DNA from: Candidatus Omnitrophota bacterium
GTDB taxonomy: Bacteria; Omnitrophota; Gorgyraeia; Pluralincolimonadales; Pluralincolimonadaceae
Assembly (NCBI GenBank): GCA_041653595.1
Contig: JBAZFB010000028.1
Span: 1-14,073, forward strand
DNA: 14,073 nucleotides
Direction: 5' to 3'
This document shows, piece after piece, positions 7,385 through 13,535 of this stretch. A program made the translations under genes and the position numbers. Positions within the stretch are counted from its first letter, which is position 1; every line of letters starts with the position of its first letter. The notes beneath the pieces were generated by a model. That model saw only the letters and a list, made by a program, of their open reading frames with translations, had not been told where the DNA came from and made no database searches.

Positions 7385-8185
7385 TTGAGGGTCATTAGGG
7401 CGGTTGGCCAGGGTTTAAGCATAACCCATAGGGGATGGCCTATTATAGCGGTTATTTTTATCTTTTACGCAGCCGTTAGGTTCTTCGCGGCCCCGAACGA
7501 CGCCATCCCTCCTTATGTGAAAAAAATGGGGGATTGGGGAGCTGCCGTAGTCATCTTCGCGGCGCTGGTGCTGGGCTTCAACTATCTTCTCGCGGGCGCG
7601 CAGATATTCGCGAGGGACGCGATAAGAGAGAGGCGTTTCGGGTTTAACGGGTTCTTTGGTAATTGCAGCAGGTTTTTCCTGGGGCAACTCGGCGTAAGCG
7701 CGGTCCTATGGATACCGGCGTGGATATTGGCGCTCGTGATGGCCGTCCTGCTGGGCGGGGCCATAATGGAATCGAAGCTATATCCGTTGACCGCGGCAGC
7801 CCTCGGGGCCTTCTCGGCCGTCGTGGCGCTCCTGCTCGCGGTATTTTACGCCCTTATCTGCTTGTCGTGGGCGATAACCGCGGCTGACGGCAGGGGAATT
7901 TTCAGGAGCATATGGAGGAGCGTCATATTCTGCGGAGAAAGATTTTTCAGCGTATTCGGCCTCCTGATACTGTTCTTTGTTTTGATGATCGTTATCTCCC
8001 TGGTCGTATGGATTGCTTACGCGTTCGTGGTACAGGGCCTCAGGCGTTTGGGGCTTGACGGCCATATAATAATTTTACGCGAGGTCACCGGCTGCATGTT
8101 GAACGCCTATTTTTTCTTGTTCCTGACCTCGACGTTAATGTCGTATTACTTAAACAACAGGAAGGCAGATGAAAGGAATAACTGA
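7385..8185 (+). CDS. Multi-pass membrane protein of unknown function
   Basis: The protein has 266 residues and starts at TTG 7385. A strong ribosome binding site, AAGGAGG at 7373-7379 with a 5-nt spacing, fixes this start. I see about six hydrophobic segments (near 18-36, 51-72, 99-125, 133-163, 188-216 and 231-252) joined by short charged loops, and no signal peptide or catalytic motif. The loops RDAIRERRFGFNGFFGN and RGIFRSIWRSVIFCGERFF resemble the repeated amphipathic elements of DUF-type inner-membrane proteins, but I do not recognise the family. Its last 17 nt overlap porG, so the two are cotranscribed and probably translationally coupled. That places an integral membrane protein first in a ferredoxin-reducing operon; whether the products interact is unknown. 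Confidence 0.8.
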   Translation: MRVIRAVGQGLSITHRGWPIIAVIFIFYAAVRFFAAPNDAIPPYVKKMGDWGAAVVIFAALVLGFNYLLAGAQIFARDAIRERRFGFNGFFGNCSRFFLGQLGVSAVLWIPAWILALVMAVLLGGAIMESKLYPLTAAALGAFSAVVALLLAVFYALICLSWAITAADGRGIFRSIWRSVIFCGERFFSVFGLLILFFVLMIVISLVVWIAYAFVVQGLRRLGLDGHIIILREVTGCMLNAYFFLFLTSTLMSYYLNNRKADERNN

Positions 8186-8741
8186 GGTAGTCTGGCACGG
8201 AAGGGGCGGGCAGGGAGCCGTCACCGCGGCAAAGCTGCTGGGTGAGGCGGCCCTCCGCGAGGGGAAGAATCTCCAGGCGTTCCCGGAGTTCGGCGCTGAA
8301 CGTACCGGCGCGCCTGTAAGGAGTTTCACGAGGTTAAGCGACAAGCCTATCACGATCCACTGCTCGATAACGGCGGCGGATTGCATCGTGGTGCTCGATC
8401 CGACGCTCATAGATGTCGTCGACATTACCGAGGGAATGAAGGACGATACGTCGATAGTCATCAACACCGTCTTCTCGCCGAAAGAGATACGTTCCAAACT
8501 CGGCATTAAAGGCGGAAAGATATTCACGGTAGACGCGACGACGATATCGGTCGCGAAACTCGGACGGAACATCCCGAACATGCCGATGGTTGGCGCGTTA
8601 TTGAAGGCGACGGGCCTTATTAAGCTCGATAGCCTGACCGATACGTTCAAGGAAAGTTTCGCGGCAAAGTTCACGCCTGAGATCATCAAGGGCAACCTTG
8701 AGGCGATCGAGCAGGCGTATAAAGAGGTAAAGGCGGAATAA
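8169..8741 (+). CDS. porG: Pyruvate:ferredoxin oxidoreductase, gamma subunit
   Basis: The protein has 190 residues, a normal length for the gamma subunit of 2-oxoacid:ferredoxin oxidoreductases. The family motif HGRGGQGAVTAAKLLGEAAL is at about 10-29, followed by FPEFGAERTGAPVRSF, the region that contributes to CoA binding and assembly. It starts within the end of the membrane-protein gene, with a GGAAGG ribosome binding site just upstream of ATG 8169. The delta gene begins 1 nt after its stop. The enzyme oxidatively decarboxylates pyruvate with CoA to acetyl-CoA and CO2 while reducing ferredoxin, in the cytoplasm. Pyruvate is the most likely substrate from the beta-subunit sequence, but a related 2-oxoacid is possible. 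Confidence 0.92.
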   Translation: MKGITEVVWHGRGGQGAVTAAKLLGEAALREGKNLQAFPEFGAERTGAPVRSFTRLSDKPITIHCSITAADCIVVLDPTLIDVVDITEGMKDDTSIVINTVFSPKEIRSKLGIKGGKIFTVDATTISVAKLGRNIPNMPMVGALLKATGLIKLDSLTDTFKESFAAKFTPEIIKGNLEAIEQAYKEVKAE

Positions 8742-8742
8742 G

Positions 8743-9051
8743 ATGGCTAAAACTGAAAAAGTTAAATTACCCGGTTGGAAAGAAGTGGTCATAGGCGGAA
8801 TAAATCCGGACGCCGGCAGCGCCGCCAAATACAACAGCGGCACATGGCGCACGTTCAAGCCGGTCTGGTCGGAAGAAAGATGCATCCAGTGCAACCTGTG
8901 CTGGATAAATTGCCCGGATTCATCGATCATGATAAAGGATGGCAAGGTCTGCGGGATGGACCTGGTACACTGCAAGGGCTGCGGGATCTGCGCCGCGGTC
9001 TGCCCGGTGAAACCGAAGAAAGCCATAGAAATGGTCAAGGAAGAAAAATGA
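8743..9051 (+). CDS. porD: Pyruvate:ferredoxin oxidoreductase, delta subunit (2x[4Fe-4S] ferredoxin-like)
   Basis: The protein has 102 residues. Two [4Fe-4S] binding motifs are visible: C47-x2-C50-x2-C53-x3-C57-P and C77-x2-C80-x2-C83-x3-C87-P. The N-terminal stretch TWRTFKPVWSEERCIQC is typical of PorD/VorD. It relays electrons from the catalytic subunits to external ferredoxin. Its TGA stop overlaps the ATG of porA (ATGA at 9048-9051), a standard translational coupling. A four-gene arrangement of this kind, rather than a single fused polypeptide, is common in archaea and in anaerobic bacteria of deep lineages. Confidence 0.94.
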   Translation: MAKTEKVKLPGWKEVVIGGINPDAGSAAKYNSGTWRTFKPVWSEERCIQCNLCWINCPDSSIMIKDGKVCGMDLVHCKGCGICAAVCPVKPKKAIEMVKEEK

Positions 9052-10229
9052 GCAAAAAACTATTAGCTTTGACAGGTAATGACGCGGCAGCGTACGCGAT
9101 GAAACAGATAAATCCCGACGTAGTCGCGGCATATCCGATCACGCCGCAGACGTCGCTGATGGAAAAGTTCGCGCAGTTCGTGGCCGACGGCGAGTTAGAT
9201 ACCGAAATAGTATTGGTAGAGTCCGAGCATTCCGCGATGTCGGCATGCGTTGGCGCATCGAGCGCGGGAGCGCGCGTCATGACGGCTACATCATCGCAGG
9301 GCCTGGCGCTTATGTGGGAGATAGTCTATATCGCCTCGAGCTACCGCCTGCCGATAGTGATGCCGCTGGTTAACAGGGCGCTTTCAGGCCCCATTAATAT
9401 CCATTGCGACCATTCCGACGCGATGGGCATACGCGATTCCGGCTGGATACAGCTCTGGGCCGAGAACGCGCAGGAAGTTTATGATAACCTTTTGCAGGCG
9501 ATAAGGATAGCCGAGAATTCCGACATCCTCCTGCCTGTAGTAGTAAATTACGACGGCTTCATCATCAGCCACGCGATAGAGAACATGTATCTATATGACG
9601 ACGCAGAGGTCAAGAAATTCGTCGGCGAGTACAAGCCGAAATACACGCTGCTTGACCCGAAGAAGCCGACGACATTCGGAGGTTTCGACCTTCCGGATTA
9701 TTATTTTGAGCACAGGCGCCAGATGGCCGACGCGATGACAAGATCGGCTAAGGTCATAGCCGATGTCGCGAAAGAATTCTCGAAGATATGCGGCCGCGAG
9801 TATAAATTCATCGAGGGATACAAGCTCGAGGACGCTGAAGTCGCGATAGTCGCGCTCGGTTCGACCGTCGGCACGGCGCGCGCCGTCGTCGACGAGCTCC
9901 GCGAGAAAGGCGTCAAGGCGGGCCTGTTGAAGATCCGCATGTTCAGGCCGTTCCCGGAGAACGAGATAGAGGATGCCTTAAAACACCTTAAGGCGATCGC
10001 GGTCCTCGACCGCGCGGATTCGCTCAACGCGGTGGGCGGGCCCCTCTTCGATGAGATAAGGGCCGCGCTTTACAATAAGTCTACAATACCGGTCGTCAAT
10101 TACGTTTATGGCCTCGGCGGGCGCGACATGGGCCTCGTCGAGATAAATAAGGTATATTCGGACCTGGCTGAAACAGCCAAGACCGGCAAGGCCAAAGACC
10201 TTGTGACATACCTGGGAGTAAGGGAATAA
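9048..10229 (+). CDS. porA: Pyruvate:ferredoxin oxidoreductase, alpha subunit
   Basis: The protein has 393 residues, the normal size for the alpha subunit. It starts at ATG 9048, which overlaps the porD stop. An earlier start near 8775 would be out of frame with porD and give an unnatural N-terminus. The motif AAYPITPQTSLMEKF (pyrophosphate domain I) is followed by VESEHSAMSACVGASSAGARVMTATSSQGLALMWE, and then by a transketolase C-terminal-like domain with KIRMFRPFPENEIEDALK. Together with PorB it forms the active site that binds the 2-oxoacid and thiamine pyrophosphate. porB starts directly after its stop. Confidence 0.95.
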   Translation: MSKKLLALTGNDAAAYAMKQINPDVVAAYPITPQTSLMEKFAQFVADGELDTEIVLVESEHSAMSACVGASSAGARVMTATSSQGLALMWEIVYIASSYRLPIVMPLVNRALSGPINIHCDHSDAMGIRDSGWIQLWAENAQEVYDNLLQAIRIAENSDILLPVVVNYDGFIISHAIENMYLYDDAEVKKFVGEYKPKYTLLDPKKPTTFGGFDLPDYYFEHRRQMADAMTRSAKVIADVAKEFSKICGREYKFIEGYKLEDAEVAIVALGSTVGTARAVVDELREKGVKAGLLKIRMFRPFPENEIEDALKHLKAIAVLDRADSLNAVGGPLFDEIRAALYNKSTIPVVNYVYGLGGRDMGLVEINKVYSDLAETAKTGKAKDLVTYLGVRE

Positions 10230-11159
10230 ATGGCAAACTTAAAAGAACTCAATAAGAGAAAAGAAGTATTGTGCGGCGGCCACAGGATGTGCGCGGGTTG
10301 CGGCGCGCCGATAATCGTAAGGCAGATGGGGCTCTCGCAGGAGATTCCGCTTGTGGTCGGAAGCGCCACGGGCTGCCTCGAAGTCTCGACGACGCCGAAT
10401 CCCTTCACGGCGTGGAACTGCAGTTTCGTCCATTGCGCTTTTGAAAATTCCGCCGCGACCGTTTCAGGCGCGGAAGCCGCATACAGGTCGCTAAGGCGCC
10501 GCGGCAAGGTAAAGGACGAGATGAGATTTGTGGCGCTCGGCGGAGACGGCGGCACCTACGATATAGGATTACAGTCGCTCTCAGGCATGCTCGAGCGCGG
10601 GCAGAGGATATTGTATATCTGCTACAACAACGAAGCTTATATGAATACAGGCGTCCAGCGTTCAAGCGCTACCCCGCGCGGTACGCAGACGACTACGGCG
10701 CCCGTAGGTTTGAAGTCCATCGGAAAAAAACAATACCCAAAAGACTTGACCGGCATAGCGGTAGCGCATAGAATACCCTTTGTGGCCACAGCCAGCCCGA
10801 GCCACTGGAACGACCTTATAACAAAGTCGCAAAAGGCGCTTTCGGTAGACGGGCCCGCTTTCATGAACGTGATATCGCCGTGCCCGTTAGGGTGGGCTTA
10901 TCCGTCGGATAAGACGATAGAGATGGCGAAACTCGCGGTCGACACATGTTTCTGGCCGCTGTACGAGGTAGAGGACGGCAATGCCTGGAAGCTGAGCTAT
11001 AAGCCGGCCGCCAAGAAGCCGATCACGGATTACCTCAAGGCGCAGGGCCGTTTCCGCCACCTGTTAAGGCCGGAGAACGCTTCTGTGGTCGAGGAGATCC
11101 AGAAGAGGATAGACGACGATTGGGCCGCGCTGTTGAAACGCTGCGGCACTGACGCATAA
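10230..11159 (+). CDS. porB: Pyruvate:ferredoxin oxidoreductase, beta subunit (TPP-binding)
   Basis: The protein has 309 residues. Cysteines C15, C21 and C24 (CGGHRMCAGCG) and a later one in ISPCPLGW are the expected ligands of the proximal [4Fe-4S] cluster. The thiamine pyrophosphate motif begins GDGG (105-108) and ends at N133-N134, followed by YMNTGVQRSSATPRGTQTTTAP, which is characteristic of pyruvate-type beta subunits. ATG 10230 immediately follows the porA TAA. It is the last gene of the por operon; a weak hairpin lies just after the stop, before tRNA-Asn. Confidence 0.95.
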   Translation: MANLKELNKRKEVLCGGHRMCAGCGAPIIVRQMGLSQEIPLVVGSATGCLEVSTTPNPFTAWNCSFVHCAFENSAATVSGAEAAYRSLRRRGKVKDEMRFVALGGDGGTYDIGLQSLSGMLERGQRILYICYNNEAYMNTGVQRSSATPRGTQTTTAPVGLKSIGKKQYPKDLTGIAVAHRIPFVATASPSHWNDLITKSQKALSVDGPAFMNVISPCPLGWAYPSDKTIEMAKLAVDTCFWPLYEVEDGNAWKLSYKPAAKKPITDYLKAQGRFRHLLRPENASVVEEIQKRIDDDWAALLKRCGTDA

Positions 11160-11160
11160 T
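11133..11160 (+). promoter_or_regulatory. Possible promoter for the interrupted tRNA-Asn
   Basis: TTGAAA (11133-11138) and CATAAT (11155-11160) are separated by 16 nt and overlap the 3' end of porB. Transcription would begin near 11168, about 25 nt before the tRNA 5' end. The match is fair, not strong. The alternative is that the tRNA is transcribed by read-through from por. Confidence 0.4.
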
Positions 11161-11162
11161 AT

Positions 11163-11180
11163 AGAGCAGCACCGCTCTTT
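11163..11180 (+). terminator. Weak hairpin after porB
   Basis: AGAGC (11163-11167) pairs with GCTCT (11174-11178) around a 6-nt loop, and only TTTG follows. The stem is short and the T-tract is poor, so at most this is an attenuating terminator for the por operon. Confidence 0.25.
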
Positions 11181-11228
11181 GTGAAATATCCGCTCCCCTG
11201 TAGCTCAGTTGGTAGAGCAGTGGACTGT

Positions 11229-11812
11229 GCGAGGGCGAAGCCCGAGCAAAAACTCGGGCTATGGCCAAGCGGACATGAAAGGAGGTGACAATGGCAAAAC
11301 GCGATACGCGGACTTACAAAGATCGCCGGCAATACATAATAGCTGCCGTCCATAAAAGACGGAGAAAGATAAGGCAAATGGCTATTGAGTATAAAGGCGG
11401 TCGCTGTGAAGTATGCGGTTACGACCGTTGCAGCGATGCTTTGGAGTTCCATCACGTCGATTCTTCCAAGAAAGACTTCAGCATATCCTCAAAAGGATAT
11501 ACGAGAAGTTGGACGAAAGTAAAAGAAGAATTGGACAAATGTGTATTGCTGTGCGCCAATTGTCACCGAGAGACTCATGTCCAAGCGCAGCTTCTACAGG
11601 AAACTGTAGTTGAAAAAGCAGGAGAATTGTCCGCAGCGTAGTATTAGCTGACGGAGCGCCACAGATGTGGCGTCTGGAAGCCCCTCTGGGGTAATCAGCA
11701 GCCGAGCCCTTTAGAAATAGAGGGAAGGTTCAGAGACTATGCACCTGCCTCCTAAACGTAAAGCCGTAGGAGATGATATAGTCCAAGTCCGGTAGCAATA
11801 CCGGGGTACTTG
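11229..11812 (+). ncRNA. Group I self-splicing intron in tRNA-Asn
   Basis: The catalytic core lies downstream of the HNH gene. P7 is GACTAT (11735-11740, in GGTTCAGAGACTAT, the R element) paired with ATAGTC (11778-11783, in GATATAGTCC, the S element). P8 is CTCCTA (11749-11754) with TAGGAG (11767-11772). P6 is CCCTTTA with TAGAGGG around 11708-11724. A Q-like AATCAGCAGCCGAGCCC precedes it. P9 is CCGGTA-GCAA-TACCGG (11789-11804), with a GNRA loop. Near the 5' end an 8-bp hairpin AGCCCGAG/CTCGGGCT (11239-11260) is seen, and GCGG at 11269-11272 could be the guide pairing with CTGT at the 5' splice site; that pairing is short and tentative. I could not fix the subgroup. The intron is 584 nt, of which about 230 are RNA core and periphery. 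Confidence 0.9.
11291..11641 (+). CDS. Intron-encoded HNH homing endonuclease
   Basis: This small protein of 116 residues is encoded inside the group I intron. It has a very basic N-terminus (HKRRRKIRQ), then an HNH nuclease with zinc knuckle C39-x2-C42 (CEVCGYDRC), the catalytic H54-H55-V-D (EFHHVD), and C88-x2-C91-H92 (CANCHRETH). Such enzymes cut intronless alleles and allow the intron to copy itself into them. I take ATG 11291 because AAGGAGGTGA (about 11279-11288) is an excellent ribosome binding site; an upstream GTG at 11285 would lie within that site. The stop at 11641 leaves the intron core untouched. All key residues are present, so it is probably active or only recently inactive. 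Confidence 0.9.
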   Translation: MAKRDTRTYKDRRQYIIAAVHKRRRKIRQMAIEYKGGRCEVCGYDRCSDALEFHHVDSSKKDFSISSKGYTRSWTKVKEELDKCVLLCANCHRETHVQAQLLQETVVEKAGELSAA

Positions 11813-11849
11813 TAATCCACGTGTCCCTGGTTCGAGCCCAGGCGGGGGA

Positions 11850-11886
11850 GCCAAATTTTCTCGCGACAAAATTAATAAAATTTGGC
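11850..11886. repeat. Inverted repeat that includes the tRNA-Asn CCA end
   Basis: GCCAAATTTT (11850-11859) and AAAATTTGGC (11877-11886) are perfect reverse complements with a 17-nt loop. The left arm starts at the tRNA discriminator base and contains the encoded CCA. In the precursor RNA this stem could cover the 3' processing site. Confidence 0.7.
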
Positions 11887-11890
11887 GACA

Positions 11891-11959
11891 CCGCCGAGAA
11901 ATAGGGAGTTACAGAGGGAAAAGACCGTTTTCCCTCTGTCCCCTAAACATCATCGGCGG
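11891..11959. repeat. Nested long hairpin (hairpin 2)
   Basis: Three stems are nested in register. CCGCCGA (11891-11897) pairs with TCGGCGG (11953-11959). TAGGG (11902-11906) pairs with CCCTA (11941-11945). ACAGAGGGAAAA (11911-11922) pairs with TTTTCCCTCTGT (11928-11939) around a GACCG loop. The inner stem alone is 12 bp with no mismatch. The purine-rich left arm is shared with hairpins 1 and 3. No T-tract follows. Confidence 0.8.
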
Positions 11960-11996
11960 AAGGAAAGAGAGAAGACCCGCTAAAGGTTGTACGGCG

Positions 11997-12027
11997 CTGA
12001 GAGAAAACCATCGGGGTTTTCTCTCAG
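11997..12027. repeat. Perfect inverted repeat (hairpin 3)
   Basis: CTGAGAGAAAACC (11997-12009) and GGTTTTCTCTCAG (12015-12027) form a 13-bp stem around ATCGG. It is followed by a GC-rich tract, GAGCGAAGCGACCCGAGCGG (12029-12048). The arm composition and 31-nt total length match hairpin 1 at 1844-1874. Confidence 0.8.
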
Positions 12028-12059
12028 GGAGCGAAGCGACCCGAGCGGGGGAGCTGAAT

Positions 12060-12086
12060 TGACAATCAGACTTAACTGATCTGTCA
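12060..12086. repeat. Interrupted inverted repeat before the terminator
   Basis: TGACA (12060-12064) plus TCAG (12066-12069) pair with CTGA (12076-12079) plus TGTCA (12082-12086) around ACTTAA, with small bulges. It could be a protein-binding operator or part of a small RNA that ends at the terminator directly downstream. Confidence 0.5.
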
Positions 12087-12095
12087 TCATTGATG

Positions 12096-12128
12096 CCTCA
12101 CCCGCATGTCTGGGTGAGGTTTTTGTTT
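12096..12128 (+). terminator. Rho-independent terminator
   Basis: CCTCACCC (12096-12103) pairs with GGGTGAGG (12112-12119) around an 8-nt loop and is followed by TTTTTGTTT. This is the clearest terminator in the window. It ends the tRNA-Asn transcript or a small RNA from 11854-12095, where I see no coding region, and it marks the edge of the GC-rich core. Confidence 0.9.
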
Positions 12129-12225
12129 AAGGTAAAGTTAATTTCAGGGACTGCCCTAAGACGGCACATACCCAAACAGTGCCCGAAGCGCCTTCGTAGA
12201 GTGGTAGTGAGAAAGAAAGATAAAA
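12129..12225 (+). other. Structured leader upstream of the HEPN-like gene
   Basis: No coding region is seen. Three small hairpins follow one another: AGGG-ACTG-CCCT (near 12147), GGCAC (12163-12167) with GTGCC (12179-12183), and CGAAG-CGC-CTTCG (near 12184-12196). No convincing promoter could be fixed. The Shine-Dalgarno signal before ATG 12226 is weak (GAAAGAAAGA). Confidence 0.45.
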
Positions 12226-13374
12226 ATGATTAATGATGATGCGAAGTATCTAAAAATTAATTGCGATGACTATTTTTGTAAAGTAAACGAAGATTTTAGG
12301 TTAGAAAATTCTTCCCTACTTAGCCCCTTGCATAAGATAGAGGAGCTTATTACTTTTAATGGGGAAAATTTATTAAAAATGGATAATGTAAAAATATGCT
12401 TAGAAGAGATTAAGCCGATTCAAACAGACTTTCTTCGTATGAATAATTTATATAGCGAAGCTATAAATCCAATAGCTTCATCTTTATTAGATACTAGTTT
12501 TAAAATGGCAAATATGTTTGAGGACATTGGATCTAAGATAGTGTTTGAAAATAGATATGATGCCTCGGGACTACCTCCTTTTGATTTAATAAAAAATCAA
12601 AATGCTATTTTTTGTAATTTATCTGGCGCCCTTTCGACTTCTATAATCTCTCAAGATATTTTAGTAAGAAGCGATTTCTATTACGAAGCAACTAGTTATG
12701 ATGCTCAGCCCTTCTTAGATTTTAAAGATAATGTTTTAGATTTATCAGAAACATATAAGTCAATATATGACACAATTAATATCGGAAGGCCATACTCTTT
12801 CAATCCGATAGCAATTACAGTTCCTTCAGTAGAATTGTATAGCACCGTTAAGTTGCCGGAGTTCATTACTAAGGTCAAAGAAGAATTACCAGAAGAAAAG
12901 GCAATCCAGTTTGAAATTAGTAATAAATCAGAAAAGCTCGAATCTTTGTTGGAAGAAATAGACGAGGGTTTATTAACGCCTTATTACGGAATGATAGAAA
13001 CATTATCTACGAAGAATGCTGATAGGACGAGGCATTTTTGTTCATCCGCAAGAGAGTTATTTACCCATGTATTGCATAGCCTATCTCACGATAAAGAGTT
13101 TTTTAACTGGGATAAAACAGGAAAGTATGTAGAAAAAGGAAAGCCTACAAGAGCCGGCAGGATTCAATATATTTGCAAAAATATTAAATCATCCACAGAA
13201 TTTGCTGATTTTATTGGGAAAGATATAAAATCGAAGCTTGCCTTTTTAGATGTTATGCAAAAAGGAACTCATGAATTAAATTCAGATTTTGATATCACGC
13301 AATTAAAAGCGATAAAAATAATATTAGAATGTACTCTAGTGTCAATGATTGAAATAGCCAAGGTAAAGGAATGA
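12226..13374 (+). CDS. Unknown protein with a HEPN-like C-terminal domain (possible defence RNase)
   Basis: The protein has 382 residues with no transmembrane segment and is AT-rich in codon use, unlike the por and dnaX genes. The N-terminal 250 residues are of no family I recognise. The C-terminal part (about 245-382) is helical and contains R276-x4-H281 (ARELFTHVLHSLSHD), which fits the R-x4-6-H motif of HEPN RNases. It is followed by KGKPTRAGRIQYICKN and LDVMQKGTHELNSDFDITQLKAIKIILE. I have a faint memory of this C-terminal pattern in bacterial proteins labelled as predicted pPIWI-associating nucleases; this is not verified. Its location beside a tRNA gene and its compositional shift suggest an accessory, perhaps anti-phage, gene. 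Alternatives are a toxin or an uncharacterised housekeeping-island protein. It is intact, and the start has a weak ribosome binding site. Confidence 0.7.
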   Translation: MINDDAKYLKINCDDYFCKVNEDFRLENSSLLSPLHKIEELITFNGENLLKMDNVKICLEEIKPIQTDFLRMNNLYSEAINPIASSLLDTSFKMANMFEDIGSKIVFENRYDASGLPPFDLIKNQNAIFCNLSGALSTSIISQDILVRSDFYYEATSYDAQPFLDFKDNVLDLSETYKSIYDTINIGRPYSFNPIAITVPSVELYSTVKLPEFITKVKEELPEEKAIQFEISNKSEKLESLLEEIDEGLLTPYYGMIETLSTKNADRTRHFCSSARELFTHVLHSLSHDKEFFNWDKTGKYVEKGKPTRAGRIQYICKNIKSSTEFADFIGKDIKSKLAFLDVMQKGTHELNSDFDITQLKAIKIILECTLVSMIEIAKVKE

Positions 13375-13376
13375 AT

Positions 13377-13442
13377 TTAGGGTCGGGTCCTACGGGGACA
13401 CTCCTTAAGTTAAGATCCGCCCCTTTTGGACTCGACCCCTAA
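13377..13442. repeat. REP/MITE-like palindromic element
   Basis: The outer arms TTAGGGTCGGGTCC (13377-13390) and GGACTCGACCCCTAA (13428-13442) are near-perfect inverted repeats, with one extra base and one mismatch. The inside contains CTTAAGTTAAG and the words GGGGACACTCC and CCGCCCC. It is GC-rich inside an AT-rich stretch and begins 3 nt after the stop of the HEPN-like gene. The design fits REP elements moved by RAYT (REP-associated tyrosine transposase) proteins, or a MITE. No transposase is in the window. Confidence 0.65.
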
Positions 13443-13462
13443 TCTGCACAATGCGGGCAGGA

Positions 13463-13468
13463 TATAAT
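13463..13468 (+). promoter_or_regulatory. Possible -10 element for the TPR gene
   Basis: A perfect TATAAT lies about 70 nt before the TPR gene start. The matching -35 position, TAATCT (13440-13445), is poor and falls on the end of the palindromic element. If real, the promoter depends on the repeat insertion. The rest of 13443-13535 is AT-rich with nothing else I can name. Confidence 0.3.
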
Positions 13469-13535
13469 TAAACAAAGATTAAACGACTCGTTATGAATAA
13501 TTAGTTGAAATTTAATGATTAACGAAAGAGGCTAT

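Larger units (their letters stand above)
11194..11853 (+). tRNA. tRNA-Asn(GTT) interrupted in the anticodon by a group I intron
   Basis: The 5' exon is 11194-11228 and the 3' exon is 11813-11853. Joined, they give a normal tRNA: acceptor TCCCCTG/CGGGGGA, D stem GCTC/GAGC, anticodon stem GTGGA/TCCAC with loop CTGTTAA, T arm CCTGG-TTCGAGC-CCAGG, discriminator G11850 and encoded CCA 11851-11853. G73 and the overall sequence fit tRNA-Asn. The anticodon GTT is split as G34-T35 (11227-11228) and T36 (11813). The 5' exon ends in T and the intron ends in G (11812), as group I splicing requires. A plain tRNA search would miss or truncate this gene. If no second tRNA-Asn exists in the genome, splicing is essential for reading Asn codons. 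Confidence 0.9.

Noticed and set aside
8775..9047. N-terminal extension of PorA
   Set aside because: It is the shadow of porD in a different frame; the ATGA overlap at 9048-9051 gives the normal start.
11229..11812. Group II intron or IS element in tRNA-Asn
   Set aside because: There is no reverse transcriptase, domain V or terminal inverted repeats; the R/S elements, P7, P8, P9 and terminal G fit a group I intron.
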